From contig CAYNOR010000007.1 of assembly GCA_964398915.1 (NCBI GenBank), forward strand, positions 47,154-111,153: 64,000 nt of DNA. The letters are read 5' to 3'. The position numbers and the translations under genes are program-made. The notes beneath the pieces are model-generated. The model was not told where the DNA came from, made no database searches, and saw nothing but the letters and a program-made list of their open reading frames with translations. Source of the stretch: Tichowtungia sp964398915 (GTDB lineage Bacteria > Verrucomicrobiota > Kiritimatiellia > Kiritimatiellales > Tichowtungiaceae). Below, piece after piece: positions 8,314 to 16,766 of the stretch (the stretch's first letter is position 1; every line of letters starts with the position of its first letter).

Positions 8314-9114
8314 ATGAAGAAAATACTGTTTGTATTGGCCGCACTGTCAGCCGCTGTTTATGCGCAGGAGCCTGTAAAAGTTAAAGTGACTGGTGAGCGT
8401 GTCAGCCTGCGCGCTGTGCCGGATACGAATGCGGTACTGATGGGTCGTGCGATGCTGGGCGATGAATTGGTTCTTAAAGACAACAGCAATCCGGATTGGG
8501 TTGCTGTTTTCCCGCCTGAAACGGTTGATTTCTGGGTGAGCAACGAGTTTGTCAGCAATAAAACGGTGCAGACGGAGTTGCTTAACGTCCGATCCGGTCC
8601 GAGTTTAAGTCATAGCGTTGTCGGAACGGCAAGTAGCGGTACGGTTTTAAATGTTCGCGGTGAGCTGTCTCAGTGGCTGAAGATTGCACCGACTTCTAAC
8701 ACAGTTATCTGGATCAGTCGTAAATATGTGGACGCGCCCGGATTTACGGCGGCTGTTCCGGTGGTTGTTCAGGGGACGCAGACGGTCGCTCAGGTAGGTG
8801 CTGAGGCGACGGTTCAGGAGATTATGACGGCCATTTCAGCAACTGCGCAGAAAAAGCTCACGGTTGATCTTTCTAAAACACAGGGCGTCGATGGATCGTA
8901 TTACGGTATTCTCCAACCCGCTGACGCTGCGCTGTATAAGCTTGTTGATGACCACTTTACCGATGTCATTGTTTGCTATGTGCGGGGGAATGCTGCTCAG
9001 ATGCAGACTTTTTCCGGCATGAAACTTGAGATTACGGGTAAAACGTATTGGGCCGAGGGCTTGGATCTGCCGGTGGCCGTCCCTTCACGTATCCGGCTGA
9101 TTCCTGAAAAATAA
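8314..9114 (+). CDS. Exported protein with two bacterial SH3 domains
   Basis: This 266-residue protein starts MKKILFVLAALSAAVYAQ, a Sec signal peptide, just after an AAGGAGAT ribosome site at 8303-8310. An upstream ATG at 8260 is open but would begin inside the heptamer array and was rejected. Two SH3b domains follow: residues ~20-85 (VSLRAVPDTNAVLMG, then DWVAVFPP) and ~88-145 (LLNVRSGPSLSHSVVG, then WLKIAP). SH3b domains usually bind peptidoglycan. The C-terminal ~100 residues look like a small OB-like or mixed alpha/beta domain that I do not recognise. A cell-wall-associated role is inferred. Confidence 0.8.
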   Translation: MKKILFVLAALSAAVYAQEPVKVKVTGERVSLRAVPDTNAVLMGRAMLGDELVLKDNSNPDWVAVFPPETVDFWVSNEFVSNKTVQTELLNVRSGPSLSHSVVGTASSGTVLNVRGELSQWLKIAPTSNTVIWISRKYVDAPGFTAAVPVVVQGTQTVAQVGAEATVQEIMTAISATAQKKLTVDLSKTQGVDGSYYGILQPADAALYKLVDDHFTDVIVCYVRGNAAQMQTFSGMKLEITGKTYWAEGLDLPVAVPSRIRLIPEK

Positions 9115-9116
9115 AA

Positions 9117-9171
9117 CGTAATGCGTAATGGGGGTCTGTCTTAATTACGTATTGCGAATTATTCGTTAGTT
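9117..9171. repeat. Phased inverted repeat, 7-nt units
   Basis: The left arm is two CGTAATG units (9117-9130). The right arm (9144-9171) is four units such as ATTACGT and ATTGCGA. It lies between two convergent genes, and the stop codon of the nuclease gene (9166-9168) is inside it. Confidence 0.7.
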
Positions 9172-10107
9172 TAGTTCTGCTTCGCACAGCTCGTAGAAGT
9201 TGCAGTTTTTACAAGATGCCGGATCGGCGGCCAGTTCCCATTCCTCTTTAGGCAGCGGTTGATTACGCTTGCGGTCAAAGTCGACCAGATATTCCGTCAT
9301 TTCCGCCACCGAATCCTCGATACGTGCTTCGAGCCGTTCAAAATCTTCGGGTGCAAGTTGGAACGGAGCCACCTGACCTTCGTTAAGGTATTCGACGTAA
9401 AGGAACGTATCATTTGGTTTGGCCCGGAATTTTTCGCGGGCCCAGAGGGCATAAAGCCCCAACTGTTCGCGGTGCGATTCTTTGACCTTTCCCGCTTTCC
9501 AGTCGTGAATATGAAACTGCCCGCCGATGCGGTAGGCGTAGTCAGGAATTACATACAGTTTGACGCCTTTGAATTCGATACTTTCCGGGTCGCCGCCCAT
9601 ATCCGGGGTCTTTACCGGCAGCTCCTGCTCACGGGTAATATTTCCAAGTCTCGGGAGGATCTTCTCGATGAAATTGGTGATACAGGTTTTTATCTGACTG
9701 CTCATTTGTTCGGCAACGGCTTTTTCGTCACCCATCACGCCGTAATAATGCTCTCGCAGACAACAGAACTTTTTTGGATTCTCCTTCCACTCTCCGCGTT
9801 TCGATTCTGTCCATTTTTGACGCAGGAAAGGGCGGGCGACGGTCTCGAAAGCCTCTTCGGCGGTGATGGGATGATCTGCCTGATGCTGACGCAGAACGCG
9901 CATGACCGAGTTTTCGGCAGCCTGCCCCATTAGTCCCCAGCGATTATCCATCTTGTTGAGCTGGTAGGCCTTTTTTGTTATTGGCGCGGCGGTTTTCTCC
10001 CAGCCGCCCCACATGCCGTATTTGTTCCAGAAGCGCCGCCGGCGGCATTCGTCGAAATCTGCCGCCGCGCTGAATGACCATGAAAAGGTGTTTTCCAGTT
10101 TTCCCAT
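9166..10107 (-). CDS. PD-(D/E)XK nuclease with predicted Fe-S cluster (Cas4/AddB-like)
   Basis: This 313-residue protein starts MGKLENTFSWSFSAA; the longer open frame has no support. The nuclease core is visible as VIPDYAYRIGG, then HDWKAGK about 15 residues later, then QLGLYALW, matching the D, D-x-K and Q-x3-Y motifs of the PDDEXK_1 superfamily. One Cys in FDECRRRRFW near the N-terminus and three at the C-terminus (CKNCNFYELC) match the four-Cys iron-sulfur staple of Cas4 and AddB nucleases. No CRISPR array or cas gene is in the window, so a DNA-repair role is more likely. An AddA-like helicase gene lies 27 kb away (37339). Confidence 0.85.
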   Translation of the reverse strand: MGKLENTFSWSFSAAADFDECRRRRFWNKYGMWGGWEKTAAPITKKAYQLNKMDNRWGLMGQAAENSVMRVLRQHQADHPITAEEAFETVARPFLRQKWTESKRGEWKENPKKFCCLREHYYGVMGDEKAVAEQMSSQIKTCITNFIEKILPRLGNITREQELPVKTPDMGGDPESIEFKGVKLYVIPDYAYRIGGQFHIHDWKAGKVKESHREQLGLYALWAREKFRAKPNDTFLYVEYLNEGQVAPFQLAPEDFERLEARIEDSVAEMTEYLVDFDRKRNQPLPKEEWELAADPASCKNCNFYELCEAELN

Positions 10108-10176
10108 GCGGTGGAATGTAGCCGTAACGGCTCGAATAATCAAAGAATAAGGGGCTCGGGTCGGGGTGTTTATTGG

Positions 10177-10809
10177 TTATTTTGCCGCTTGCTGCATGAA
10201 AAAGTTAGTGCGTTTTTCACAGCCGATCGTAGTGCTTTCATTGTGACCGGCATGGACGGTGACATCGTCGGGCAGGACGGCCAGCTTTTTGAGGGATTGC
10301 GCGAGGATGCGTCCGTCGCCGCCGGGCAGATCGGTGCGTCCGCAGGTGCCTTTAAAGAGCGTGTCACCGGTAAAGATGACCTTTTCCTGCTCAAAGTAGT
10401 AGCAGACGCATCCTTTGGTATGACCGGGAGTTTCCAAACATTGGAAACTTAAATCGGCAATGATCCAGTCCTTGGATGTTTCCGGATGAATGAATTTGGT
10501 GGAGGGTTTTCCGGGGACGGGGTAGTAAGGCGGGATTTGGTTTTGCTGGCCAAAAGCCCATCTGTAATCTTCAGCATGGATATAAACCGGGGCGGGGCGG
10601 GCGGCGTGCAGATCGGCGAGGGCACAGAGGTGGTCGGCGTGACCATGAGTCAGCAGATAGGCGGCAACGGTGAGTCCGTTGCTTTTCAGAACGGCTTCGA
10701 TACTGGAGGCGTCATGACCCGGGTCGATGACGAGCGCTTGTTTTGCGTCGCCCCAAACGATGGCGCAGTTCACTTCAAAGGGGCCTACGGATAGAATTTT
10801 AATATTCAT
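10177..10809 (-). CDS. Metallo-beta-lactamase-fold hydrolase (glyoxalase II-like)
   Basis: This 210-residue MBL-fold enzyme starts MNIKILSVGPFEVNC; nine upstream codons are rejected. Metal ligands are in THGHADH (residues ~60-66), ETPGHTKG and FTGDTLFKGTCGRTDL, with a final His in VHAGHNEST. These match the short hydroxyacylglutathione-hydrolase-like (YcbL) subgroup that hydrolyses thioesters; the exact substrate cannot be told. The gene contains a perfect TTCCAA-N3-TTGGAA palindrome (10432-10446). It is co-oriented with the nuclease gene, 69 bases away. Confidence 0.88.
   Translation of the reverse strand: MNIKILSVGPFEVNCAIVWGDAKQALVIDPGHDASSIEAVLKSNGLTVAAYLLTHGHADHLCALADLHAARPAPVYIHAEDYRWAFGQQNQIPPYYPVPGKPSTKFIHPETSKDWIIADLSFQCLETPGHTKGCVCYYFEQEKVIFTGDTLFKGTCGRTDLPGGDGRILAQSLKKLAVLPDDVTVHAGHNESTTIGCEKRTNFFMQQAAK
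10432..10446. repeat. Dispersed palindrome TTCCAA-N3-TTGGAA (perfect)
   Basis: Perfect copy with spacer ACA, inside the MBL-fold gene; flanking T and A extend the symmetry. Confidence 0.7.
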
Positions 10810-10897
10810 ACGGGGGAGAATAAGCAAGGCAGGCACGGTATAAAAGCGGGAATGGAAAAAATATCACTATATCACTCAAGTTTTGTCGGTTCGGTGG

Positions 10898-10930
10898 TTG
10901 ACATGCCCGAGTCATTTCAGCACCTTATGC
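10898..10930 (+). promoter_or_regulatory. Possible promoter for pckG
   Basis: A consensus -35 TTGACA lies at 10898-10903. The best -10 is TTATGC at 10925-10930, with a long 21-nt spacer, so the assignment is tentative. Confidence 0.3.
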
Positions 10931-10979
10931 AGAATTTTAACCGGATTCGATGACTGGGAACTTAATGGAGGACTGTAAA

Positions 10980-12788
10980 ATGACGGCACCGACGAAAAAT
11001 ACGAAGCTGCTCAACTGGGTGGCGGAAGTTGAAAAGATGTGTACGCCTGACCATGTGGTCTGGTGTGATGGTTCAAAAAAAGAATACGACAGCCTGATGG
11101 CGGAAATGGTGGCCAGCGGCACGGCGATTAAGCTGAACGAAAAGAAACGTCCGAACAGCTTTGCCTTTAACTCTGATCCGTCTGACGTGGCGCGTGTGGA
11201 AAACCGCACCTACATTGCTTCTGTCAAACAGGAAGATGCCGGGCCGACCAATAACTGGATTGATCCGGTTGAACTCAAGAAGACGATGACGGCACTTTAC
11301 AAAGGCTGCATGAAGGGCCGTACAATGTATGTAATCCCTTTCTCAATGGGTCCGATCGGTTCGCCGATCTCTAAAAACGCCATCGAAATCACAGACTCTC
11401 CGTATGTTGTGTGCAACATGCACATCATGACCCGCGTTAGTCATAACGTGCTGAGACTGATCGACGAAACCGATGAGTTTATTCCTTGTCTGCATTCGGT
11501 CGGCGCTCCGCTCGAGCCCGGTCAGAAAGACAGCCGCTGGCCGTGTGCTCCGATTGAACAGAAATATATTGCCCACTTCACGGACGAGAACCTGATCTGG
11601 TCTTACGGTTCCGGTTATGGAGGAAACGCACTGCTCGGCAAGAAATGCCTGGCGTTGCGGATTGCATCCAATATGGCCCGTCATGAAGGCTGGATGGCCG
11701 AGCATATGCTTATTCTACGCTTTACCAGTCCGGAAGGTAAAAAATTCCATATCGCGGCGGCATTCCCGTCAGCTTGCGGAAAAACGAATCTGGCAATGCT
11801 TCAGTCTACCGTTCCGGGCTGGAAAGTAGAAACGATTGGTGACGATATCGCGTGGATGAAACCGGGTAAAGACGGACGTCTCTACGCGATCAATCCGGAA
11901 GCCGGTTTCTTTGGCGTGGCTCCGGGAACCAGCCAGCAATCCAACCCGATGGCGCTGGAAAGCTGCCGCAAGGATGCAATCTTCACCAATGTCGTCGTTA
12001 CCGAAGATCTCGACGTATGGTGGGAAGATATGGGCGTAGACTGTGCCGGGGGGACGGACTGGAAGAATAATCCGTGGAAGCCTGGTATGAAAGATGCGGA
12101 CGGCAAAAAGATCCTCGGTGCGCATCCTAACAGCCGATTCACTGCACGGGCTGCACTTTGTCCTGTGATCTGTGAAGATTGGGAAAATCCGGCCGGTGTG
12201 CCGATTGATATCTTTGTGTTCGGCGGACGCCGCACGACCACGATGCCCTTGGTTCATGAAGCACGTGATTTCAATCACGGTGTTTATATGGGTGCAACGG
12301 CGGCTTCCGAAGCGACTGCGGCTGCTTTGGACGTGAAATCGGCCATCCGTTTTGATCCTTTCGCTATGACTCCGTTCATTGGCTATCATGCCGGCGAATA
12401 CATCAAGCATTGGTTTGATATGGGTGACACGCTGGGCAATAAAGCGCCTCGTTGCTTCTATGTCAACTGGTTCCGTAAAGACAAAGACGGCAAATGGCTA
12501 TGGCCCGGCTTTGGCGACAACAGCCGTGTCCTGAAATGGATGTGTGATCGTGTTGAAGGTAAGGTTGAGGCTCGTGAAACCGCAATCGGCCTTATGCCGA
12601 TTGACGGCGATTTGCCCCTCGACGGTCTGGATATTTCAGCCGCTGACTGGGCTGAGTTGATGAAAGTAGATAACGAGCTGTTTAAGGCTACTGTTACGGA
12701 TGCAGAAAAGTATCTAGCGACTTTTGGTGACAAGTTGCCAGCCCGCATGACGGAGCAACTGAAGGCTCTGAAAGCACGTTTGGGCTGA
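10980..12788 (+). CDS. pckG: Phosphoenolpyruvate carboxykinase (GTP)
   Basis: This 602-residue enzyme interconverts oxaloacetate and PEP with GTP/GDP, for gluconeogenesis or, in fermenters, anaplerotic CO2 fixation. The start MTAPTKNTKLL lies 8 nt after GGAGG (10967-10971); ten upstream codons are excluded. Family signatures are the P-loop FPSACGKTNLAML, GDDIAWM, the metal and substrate motifs around FSMGP and YGGNALLGKKC, and FVFGGRRTTTMPLV. Full length agrees with the family (about 600). It has its own 5' region and a strong 3' terminator, so it is monocistronic. Confidence 0.97.
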   Translation: MTAPTKNTKLLNWVAEVEKMCTPDHVVWCDGSKKEYDSLMAEMVASGTAIKLNEKKRPNSFAFNSDPSDVARVENRTYIASVKQEDAGPTNNWIDPVELKKTMTALYKGCMKGRTMYVIPFSMGPIGSPISKNAIEITDSPYVVCNMHIMTRVSHNVLRLIDETDEFIPCLHSVGAPLEPGQKDSRWPCAPIEQKYIAHFTDENLIWSYGSGYGGNALLGKKCLALRIASNMARHEGWMAEHMLILRFTSPEGKKFHIAAAFPSACGKTNLAMLQSTVPGWKVETIGDDIAWMKPGKDGRLYAINPEAGFFGVAPGTSQQSNPMALESCRKDAIFTNVVVTEDLDVWWEDMGVDCAGGTDWKNNPWKPGMKDADGKKILGAHPNSRFTARAALCPVICEDWENPAGVPIDIFVFGGRRTTTMPLVHEARDFNHGVYMGATAASEATAAALDVKSAIRFDPFAMTPFIGYHAGEYIKHWFDMGDTLGNKAPRCFYVNWFRKDKDGKWLWPGFGDNSRVLKWMCDRVEGKVEARETAIGLMPIDGDLPLDGLDISAADWAELMKVDNELFKATVTDAEKYLATFGDKLPARMTEQLKALKARLG

Positions 12789-12813
12789 TTTCCTGAACGG
12801 CTAAGAAGCTCAA

Positions 12814-12848
12814 CGGCACCCTGCATTATGCGGGGTGCCGTTTTTTTT
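12814..12848 (+). terminator. Intrinsic terminator of pckG
   Basis: An 11-bp stem (12814-12824 with 12830-12840, one G-T pair) with loop ATTAT is followed by eight T. The opposite gene ends in the T run at 12847, so this is a shared convergent boundary. Confidence 0.92.
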
Positions 12849-13977
12849 AGCTGAGGCGAGGAAAGGCGAGTGTAACGATTGCGCCGGTTCCGGCGGCATT
12901 ATTAGCGAGAATAAGCGATCCGCCATGCGCTTCCACAATGTTTTTGGTTATGAAAAGACCCAGCCCCATCCCGCCGGATTCGCCTTTGGTTGTATAATAT
13001 TTAGTCTGCAAGTCGGCGATTTTGTTGGGTGGGAATCCTCCGCCGTTGTCCTCGACTTCAACCAGTGCGCGACCGCCATCAATACGCCAGCAGATATTGA
13101 TAACACCGCCGGACGCCGGCAGAGCTTCAATGGCGTTGCCGACAATATTCTGAATCGAACGGAAAATCTGTACGTTATCGCCTTCGATGAGGCAGTCGGC
13201 CGGTCCGGAGACCATATTTACCTGCGCAGATTTTCCCATGGCCAGAGTTTTGGCGTTGCCGGCTACTTCGGTTACGAGGTCGCCAAGCGATAATCTTTTG
13301 ATGGACGAGTCGGCTCGTTTTGAGCGTTCGCGCCACAGCGTGAGCATATCGCGGCAGCGGGAAACACTTTTTTCGATCTGCTCAAGATACCCGACATTGA
13401 GTTCCTTGCCCTGGATTTTTTTATCCTTGATGTCTTTGATCAGAATCTGGACGTAGCCGTTGATCACACTGAGAGGGTTGCCGAGGTCGTGTACAAATTC
13501 AGAGGATTCTTCGCCGAGTGAGGCCAGTTTTTCTTTGGCGTTGAGTTGTTCCTGCAACTGGGCTGTTAGATTTTCAAGGTGATCGGTAGCGGCAACTTGT
13601 TTCCGGTTGATTTTTGTGCGCTGAACGTACCCGGCGACAATTTCGCGGATTTCATCCGTATCGAAAGGCTTTTTGATGTAGTCGGTGGCGCCGTGGCGAA
13701 TGGCTTCTTGCGCGGTTTCAAGCGACCCGAATCCGGTGAGCATGATGATGGAAACCTGCTTGTCGATAGCCCGGATTTCTTTGAGGCCCTGGATTCCGGT
13801 TTTTCCCGGCATTTTAATGTCGGTAATAATGCAGTCCGGAGAAGATACTTTCAGGGAGGCTACGCCTTTATCCACCGAGTCAACGCAGGTCACATCGTAC
13901 GTGTCTTTAAAGAGGAATCGGAGACTTTCGCGCGGGCCGAGTTCATCATCAATTACAAGCAACCGGTCTTTTGACAT
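12847..13977 (-). CDS. Receiver domain-histidine kinase protein
   Basis: This 376-residue protein has an N-terminal receiver (residues 1-120: DDE near residue 11, phospho-acceptor D53 in ITDIKMPG, T81, K103 in YIKKPF). After a short coiled coil come a HisKA-like domain with H163 in FVHDLGNPL and a HATPase domain (NIVGNAIEAL, VEDNGGGFPP, GGMGLGLFITK). There is no TM segment, so it is cytosolic. It is an inverted hybrid (receiver first) and probably relays signals within a phosphorelay rather than binding DNA. It lies 9 bases downstream of the FadL gene on the same strand and may be cotranscribed with it. Confidence 0.92.
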   Translation of the reverse strand: MSKDRLLVIDDELGPRESLRFLFKDTYDVTCVDSVDKGVASLKVSSPDCIITDIKMPGKTGIQGLKEIRAIDKQVSIIMLTGFGSLETAQEAIRHGATDYIKKPFDTDEIREIVAGYVQRTKINRKQVAATDHLENLTAQLQEQLNAKEKLASLGEESSEFVHDLGNPLSVINGYVQILIKDIKDKKIQGKELNVGYLEQIEKSVSRCRDMLTLWRERSKRADSSIKRLSLGDLVTEVAGNAKTLAMGKSAQVNMVSGPADCLIEGDNVQIFRSIQNIVGNAIEALPASGGVINICWRIDGGRALVEVEDNGGGFPPNKIADLQTKYYTTKGESGGMGLGLFITKNIVEAHGGSLILANNAAGTGAIVTLAFPRLS

Positions 13978-13986
13978 TTGGATCTC

Positions 13987-15219
13987 CTAGAATTTGTAAC
14001 CGTAGGAAAGGGCGAGTAGGTGTACGTTGTAGTCGTATTCGCCATTATGGGCAGCGGTATTGTTACCGCTGATGTTGCGTCCGTCAAACAATCCATAGGC
14101 GTAACCCAAATCAATGGCGTGATGATCGATTTCGTATCCGAGACCGAAAGAAATCACCCCTTGGTTTTCATCCGGGCCGAGCGGACCGTAGGTTTTTTCA
14201 GGGGTTGGGTTTTGCAGATACATAAACCCGGAACGGAGCGTCCATCGTGGTTTAAAATCCCATTCCGCACCGACGCCGGCTGTCCAGGTATCTTTCAAAT
14301 TCTGAGCCGTTGTGGAGTTCCATAGTGGTCCTGGACGGGAGTCTTTGATTTTCAGGTTCTGGTAAGTTGAAAATTCAAGCCATTCAACGTCGACCTCGGC
14401 GCGGAGCGTATCTGTGAACTCAATTCCGTACGCCAGACCCACGACGGTGGGATATTCGATTTGTGCACTGACATCGCTGGTTCCAGCCCCATCAACTTTA
14501 TTATCGCCATGATAAACAATATCGACTGGCGAGCGGTAAGTTAGTGCAAGGCGTTGCCGTTTTGTCATCTTCCAGGTTGCTGCTGCATTCCAGCCAAGAG
14601 CATCGCCGTCAGCAGTCAATTTTGATTTCGTTCCGTTTGGAATAAAGAAAGGAAACCCCGCGAATCCGTTGAGTATAGTTTCCTGCTTCACCTCTCCATA
14701 ATAAATATCGGCACCAACACCAACCGAGAGCGAGTCGGTTAATCGCATGGAAAAATTCGGGGTGAAGTCTGCGACTGACATGCTTCCGGCATACGAAACG
14801 TTATTCCGGGCAAAAAAACTGTCTTCGCCCCAATCGACGGAACGGCCGTACGGGACATAAACGGATAGACCAACAGCATACTTGCCTTCTTTAAACGGAA
14901 CAGCGGCGGAGAACCCGGGGATGGCGAAGAAAGGATTTTCTGTTTGATCAGAGCCTGCGGCATTTTTAAACGAGGTACTGCCGTAACCGAAGGTTGTGTT
15001 GTATTGAACCATCGGCTGTTTCAGGTCAACGAGGTTTGCCGAGTTATGGATCGTTGCATTGGCATCATCGGCGAAAGCACGGTGTCCGCCGAATGCACCA
15101 ATGGCGCGCGCACCTTCAGGGGGATTGCGGTATCCGTCCGCGAGCAAAATAGATGAAATAAGAAACGTCGAGAAGAAGACCAGAATGGATACCTTTGCCA
15201 GACGAAGTTTACTGATCAT
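13987..15219 (-). CDS. Outer-membrane long-chain fatty acid/hydrocarbon transporter (OmpP1/FadL/TodX family)
   Basis: This 410-residue predicted beta-barrel has a signal peptide (MISKLRLAKVSILVFFSTF, cleaved near LLADG). The mature N-terminus GYRNPPEGARAIGAFGGHRAFADDANATIHN follows the FadL pattern, where a plug/hatch region precedes the barrel and contains N-P and asparagine motifs. Many alternating strands end in the aromatic C-terminal strand LLALSYGYKF. It probably imports hydrophobic molecules. It is transcribed away from a ketosynthase operon across a 314-base shared regulatory region. That pairing may link lipid uptake to lipid synthesis, which is an inference. Confidence 0.9.
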   Translation of the reverse strand: MISKLRLAKVSILVFFSTFLISSILLADGYRNPPEGARAIGAFGGHRAFADDANATIHNSANLVDLKQPMVQYNTTFGYGSTSFKNAAGSDQTENPFFAIPGFSAAVPFKEGKYAVGLSVYVPYGRSVDWGEDSFFARNNVSYAGSMSVADFTPNFSMRLTDSLSVGVGADIYYGEVKQETILNGFAGFPFFIPNGTKSKLTADGDALGWNAAATWKMTKRQRLALTYRSPVDIVYHGDNKVDGAGTSDVSAQIEYPTVVGLAYGIEFTDTLRAEVDVEWLEFSTYQNLKIKDSRPGPLWNSTTAQNLKDTWTAGVGAEWDFKPRWTLRSGFMYLQNPTPEKTYGPLGPDENQGVISFGLGYEIDHHAIDLGYAYGLFDGRNISGNNTAAHNGEYDYNVHLLALSYGYKF

Positions 15220-15533
15220 GCCTTAAGCTCTCCCTGTATTTTTTGATTTGCCTGCAAGTTCCATACAAAAGTCGGGGCAGTCTAGTTTCGGTTTAGCAAT
15301 ATTTCCATATAAAAAATCAGTTATGTACAGAAATGAACAGGGGTGGAGCATGCTTCATTGTAAAGTTGTATCACTCTTCTGAGGGGTGCGTATTTGTTCA
15401 CATTGGTTCCGAGATAACTTGATTCGGAATTTATATGCGTTTTCTTCATAAACTAAGTGTACAAATCTGTACATCTTCATTAATCTCCGCTGGACATTTT
15501 TGAACACCCTGTATTTTACAGACTGGAGATTAA
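15220..15533. promoter_or_regulatory. Divergent AT-rich control region with paired TGTACA sites
   Basis: This gap between the FadL gene (minus) and the ketosynthase (plus) holds two similar operator-like sites: TGTACA-AATC-TGTACA at 15458-15473 and TGTACA-GAAA-TGAACA at 15324-15339. Both have a 6-4-6 layout. No protein gene or phased element is visible. A regulator binding both sides is a plausible inference. Confidence 0.5.
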
Positions 15534-16766
15534 GTGGATACACAACCGCGGGTAGTAGTTACAGGAATGGGCGTGGTTGCCCCCAACGGAATCGGTCTCG
15601 ATGCTTTTTGGGATTCATTAATCCATTGCAAAAGCGGTATCGGGCCCATCACCCTTTTTGATGTGACGGATTATCCGTTAAAAATTGCTGGAGAGATCCG
15701 AGGTTTTGATCTTCGCAACTATATGGATGTGGCATGCAAGTCCTACCGACTAGCCCGACAAACTCAGTTAGCCTTGGTGGCTTTTAAGCAAGTAATGGAA
15801 CATTCTGGGTTGGTTAAAGAATCGATAGATAAGCCGTTGGCGCTGGTTTTAGGGATATCTAGCGGTGGGGCAGATATTATTGAAAAGGCAAAAGAAATCA
15901 TCATGACCAAAGGGGCAGATCGGGTTAGACCATATATGGTTGGTGCTTGCCAGCCTCATGCAATTGGTGCCGCTCTAGTTCAGTATTTTGGAATTCAAAG
16001 CTCAGTAATTACCGTATCGGAGGCGTGTCCATCCGGGTTAGAAGCTGTAGTTATGGCCACAAGAATGATTCAGGACGGGCGTGTTGATTTTGTTGTAGTG
16101 GGTGGAGCAGATTCTCCTTTAAGCAATACAGGTGTTGCAGGGTTTGCTGCGGCGGGAATACCCTCCTTGTCTCAAGATTTCCCTCCAGAAGAAGTGAGTA
16201 GGCCATTTGATGCCAAACGGAGTGGAGTAGTGCTTTCGGAGGGGGCTGGGTTTTTAGTTCTTGAGCGACTAGATTCTGCCTTGGCTCGTGGAGCAACGCC
16301 GTATATGGAAATTCTTGGTGGAGCTACCATTTCTGATACTCCTAAAGCCGATAATATGGGAGGACTGCTACATTCAATGAATATGGCAATGAAAAATGTG
16401 GGAATCTATCCAGATCAAGTTGATTATATTTGTGCAAATGCGGTTAGTGATCCGGATGGTGATAAAACTGAAACGGCGTTAATTAAAAAGTGTTTTGGAC
16501 CGCGGGCATATCAACTTCCTGTTAGCTCTATTCGAGGTGTTATTGGGCATTCGCTTTCTGCGGCTGGAATGTTTCAGTTGATAACATGTGCACTAATTAT
16601 GAAACACCAATTAATTGCACCAACTGCGAATCTTCGTTATCCAGATCCCGAATGCGATTTGGATTATGTTCCATTGGTTCCTCGACCAGCGAAGATAGAC
16701 GTTGCTTTGGTCAACTCTCACGGTATTGGAGGAGAGAATTGTACTGTTATTGTTAAGAGAGTCTAA
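15534..16766 (+). CDS. Ketosynthase of the FabF/KAS II superfamily with altered active site
   Basis: This 410-residue thiolase-fold condensing enzyme starts at GTG, 3 nt after TGGAGAT (15524-15530); no better ATG exists. The N-terminus VVVTGMGVVAPNGIG and nucleophile C165 in VSEACPSGLEA are normal, and the second His is H339 in GVIGHSLSAAG. The first catalytic His, expected in NAHGT, is missing: the aligned segment reads CANAVSDPDGDKTE, two residues shorter. The C-terminal NSFGFGG is NSHGIGG. It is therefore probably not the housekeeping FabF. It may condense special acyl chains or act as a partner subunit. It leads an operon with two sensor kinases. Base composition is AT-richer than its neighbours. 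Confidence 0.85.
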   Translation: MDTQPRVVVTGMGVVAPNGIGLDAFWDSLIHCKSGIGPITLFDVTDYPLKIAGEIRGFDLRNYMDVACKSYRLARQTQLALVAFKQVMEHSGLVKESIDKPLALVLGISSGGADIIEKAKEIIMTKGADRVRPYMVGACQPHAIGAALVQYFGIQSSVITVSEACPSGLEAVVMATRMIQDGRVDFVVVGGADSPLSNTGVAGFAAAGIPSLSQDFPPEEVSRPFDAKRSGVVLSEGAGFLVLERLDSALARGATPYMEILGGATISDTPKADNMGGLLHSMNMAMKNVGIYPDQVDYICANAVSDPDGDKTETALIKKCFGPRAYQLPVSSIRGVIGHSLSAAGMFQLITCALIMKHQLIAPTANLRYPDPECDLDYVPLVPRPAKIDVALVNSHGIGGENCTVIVKRV

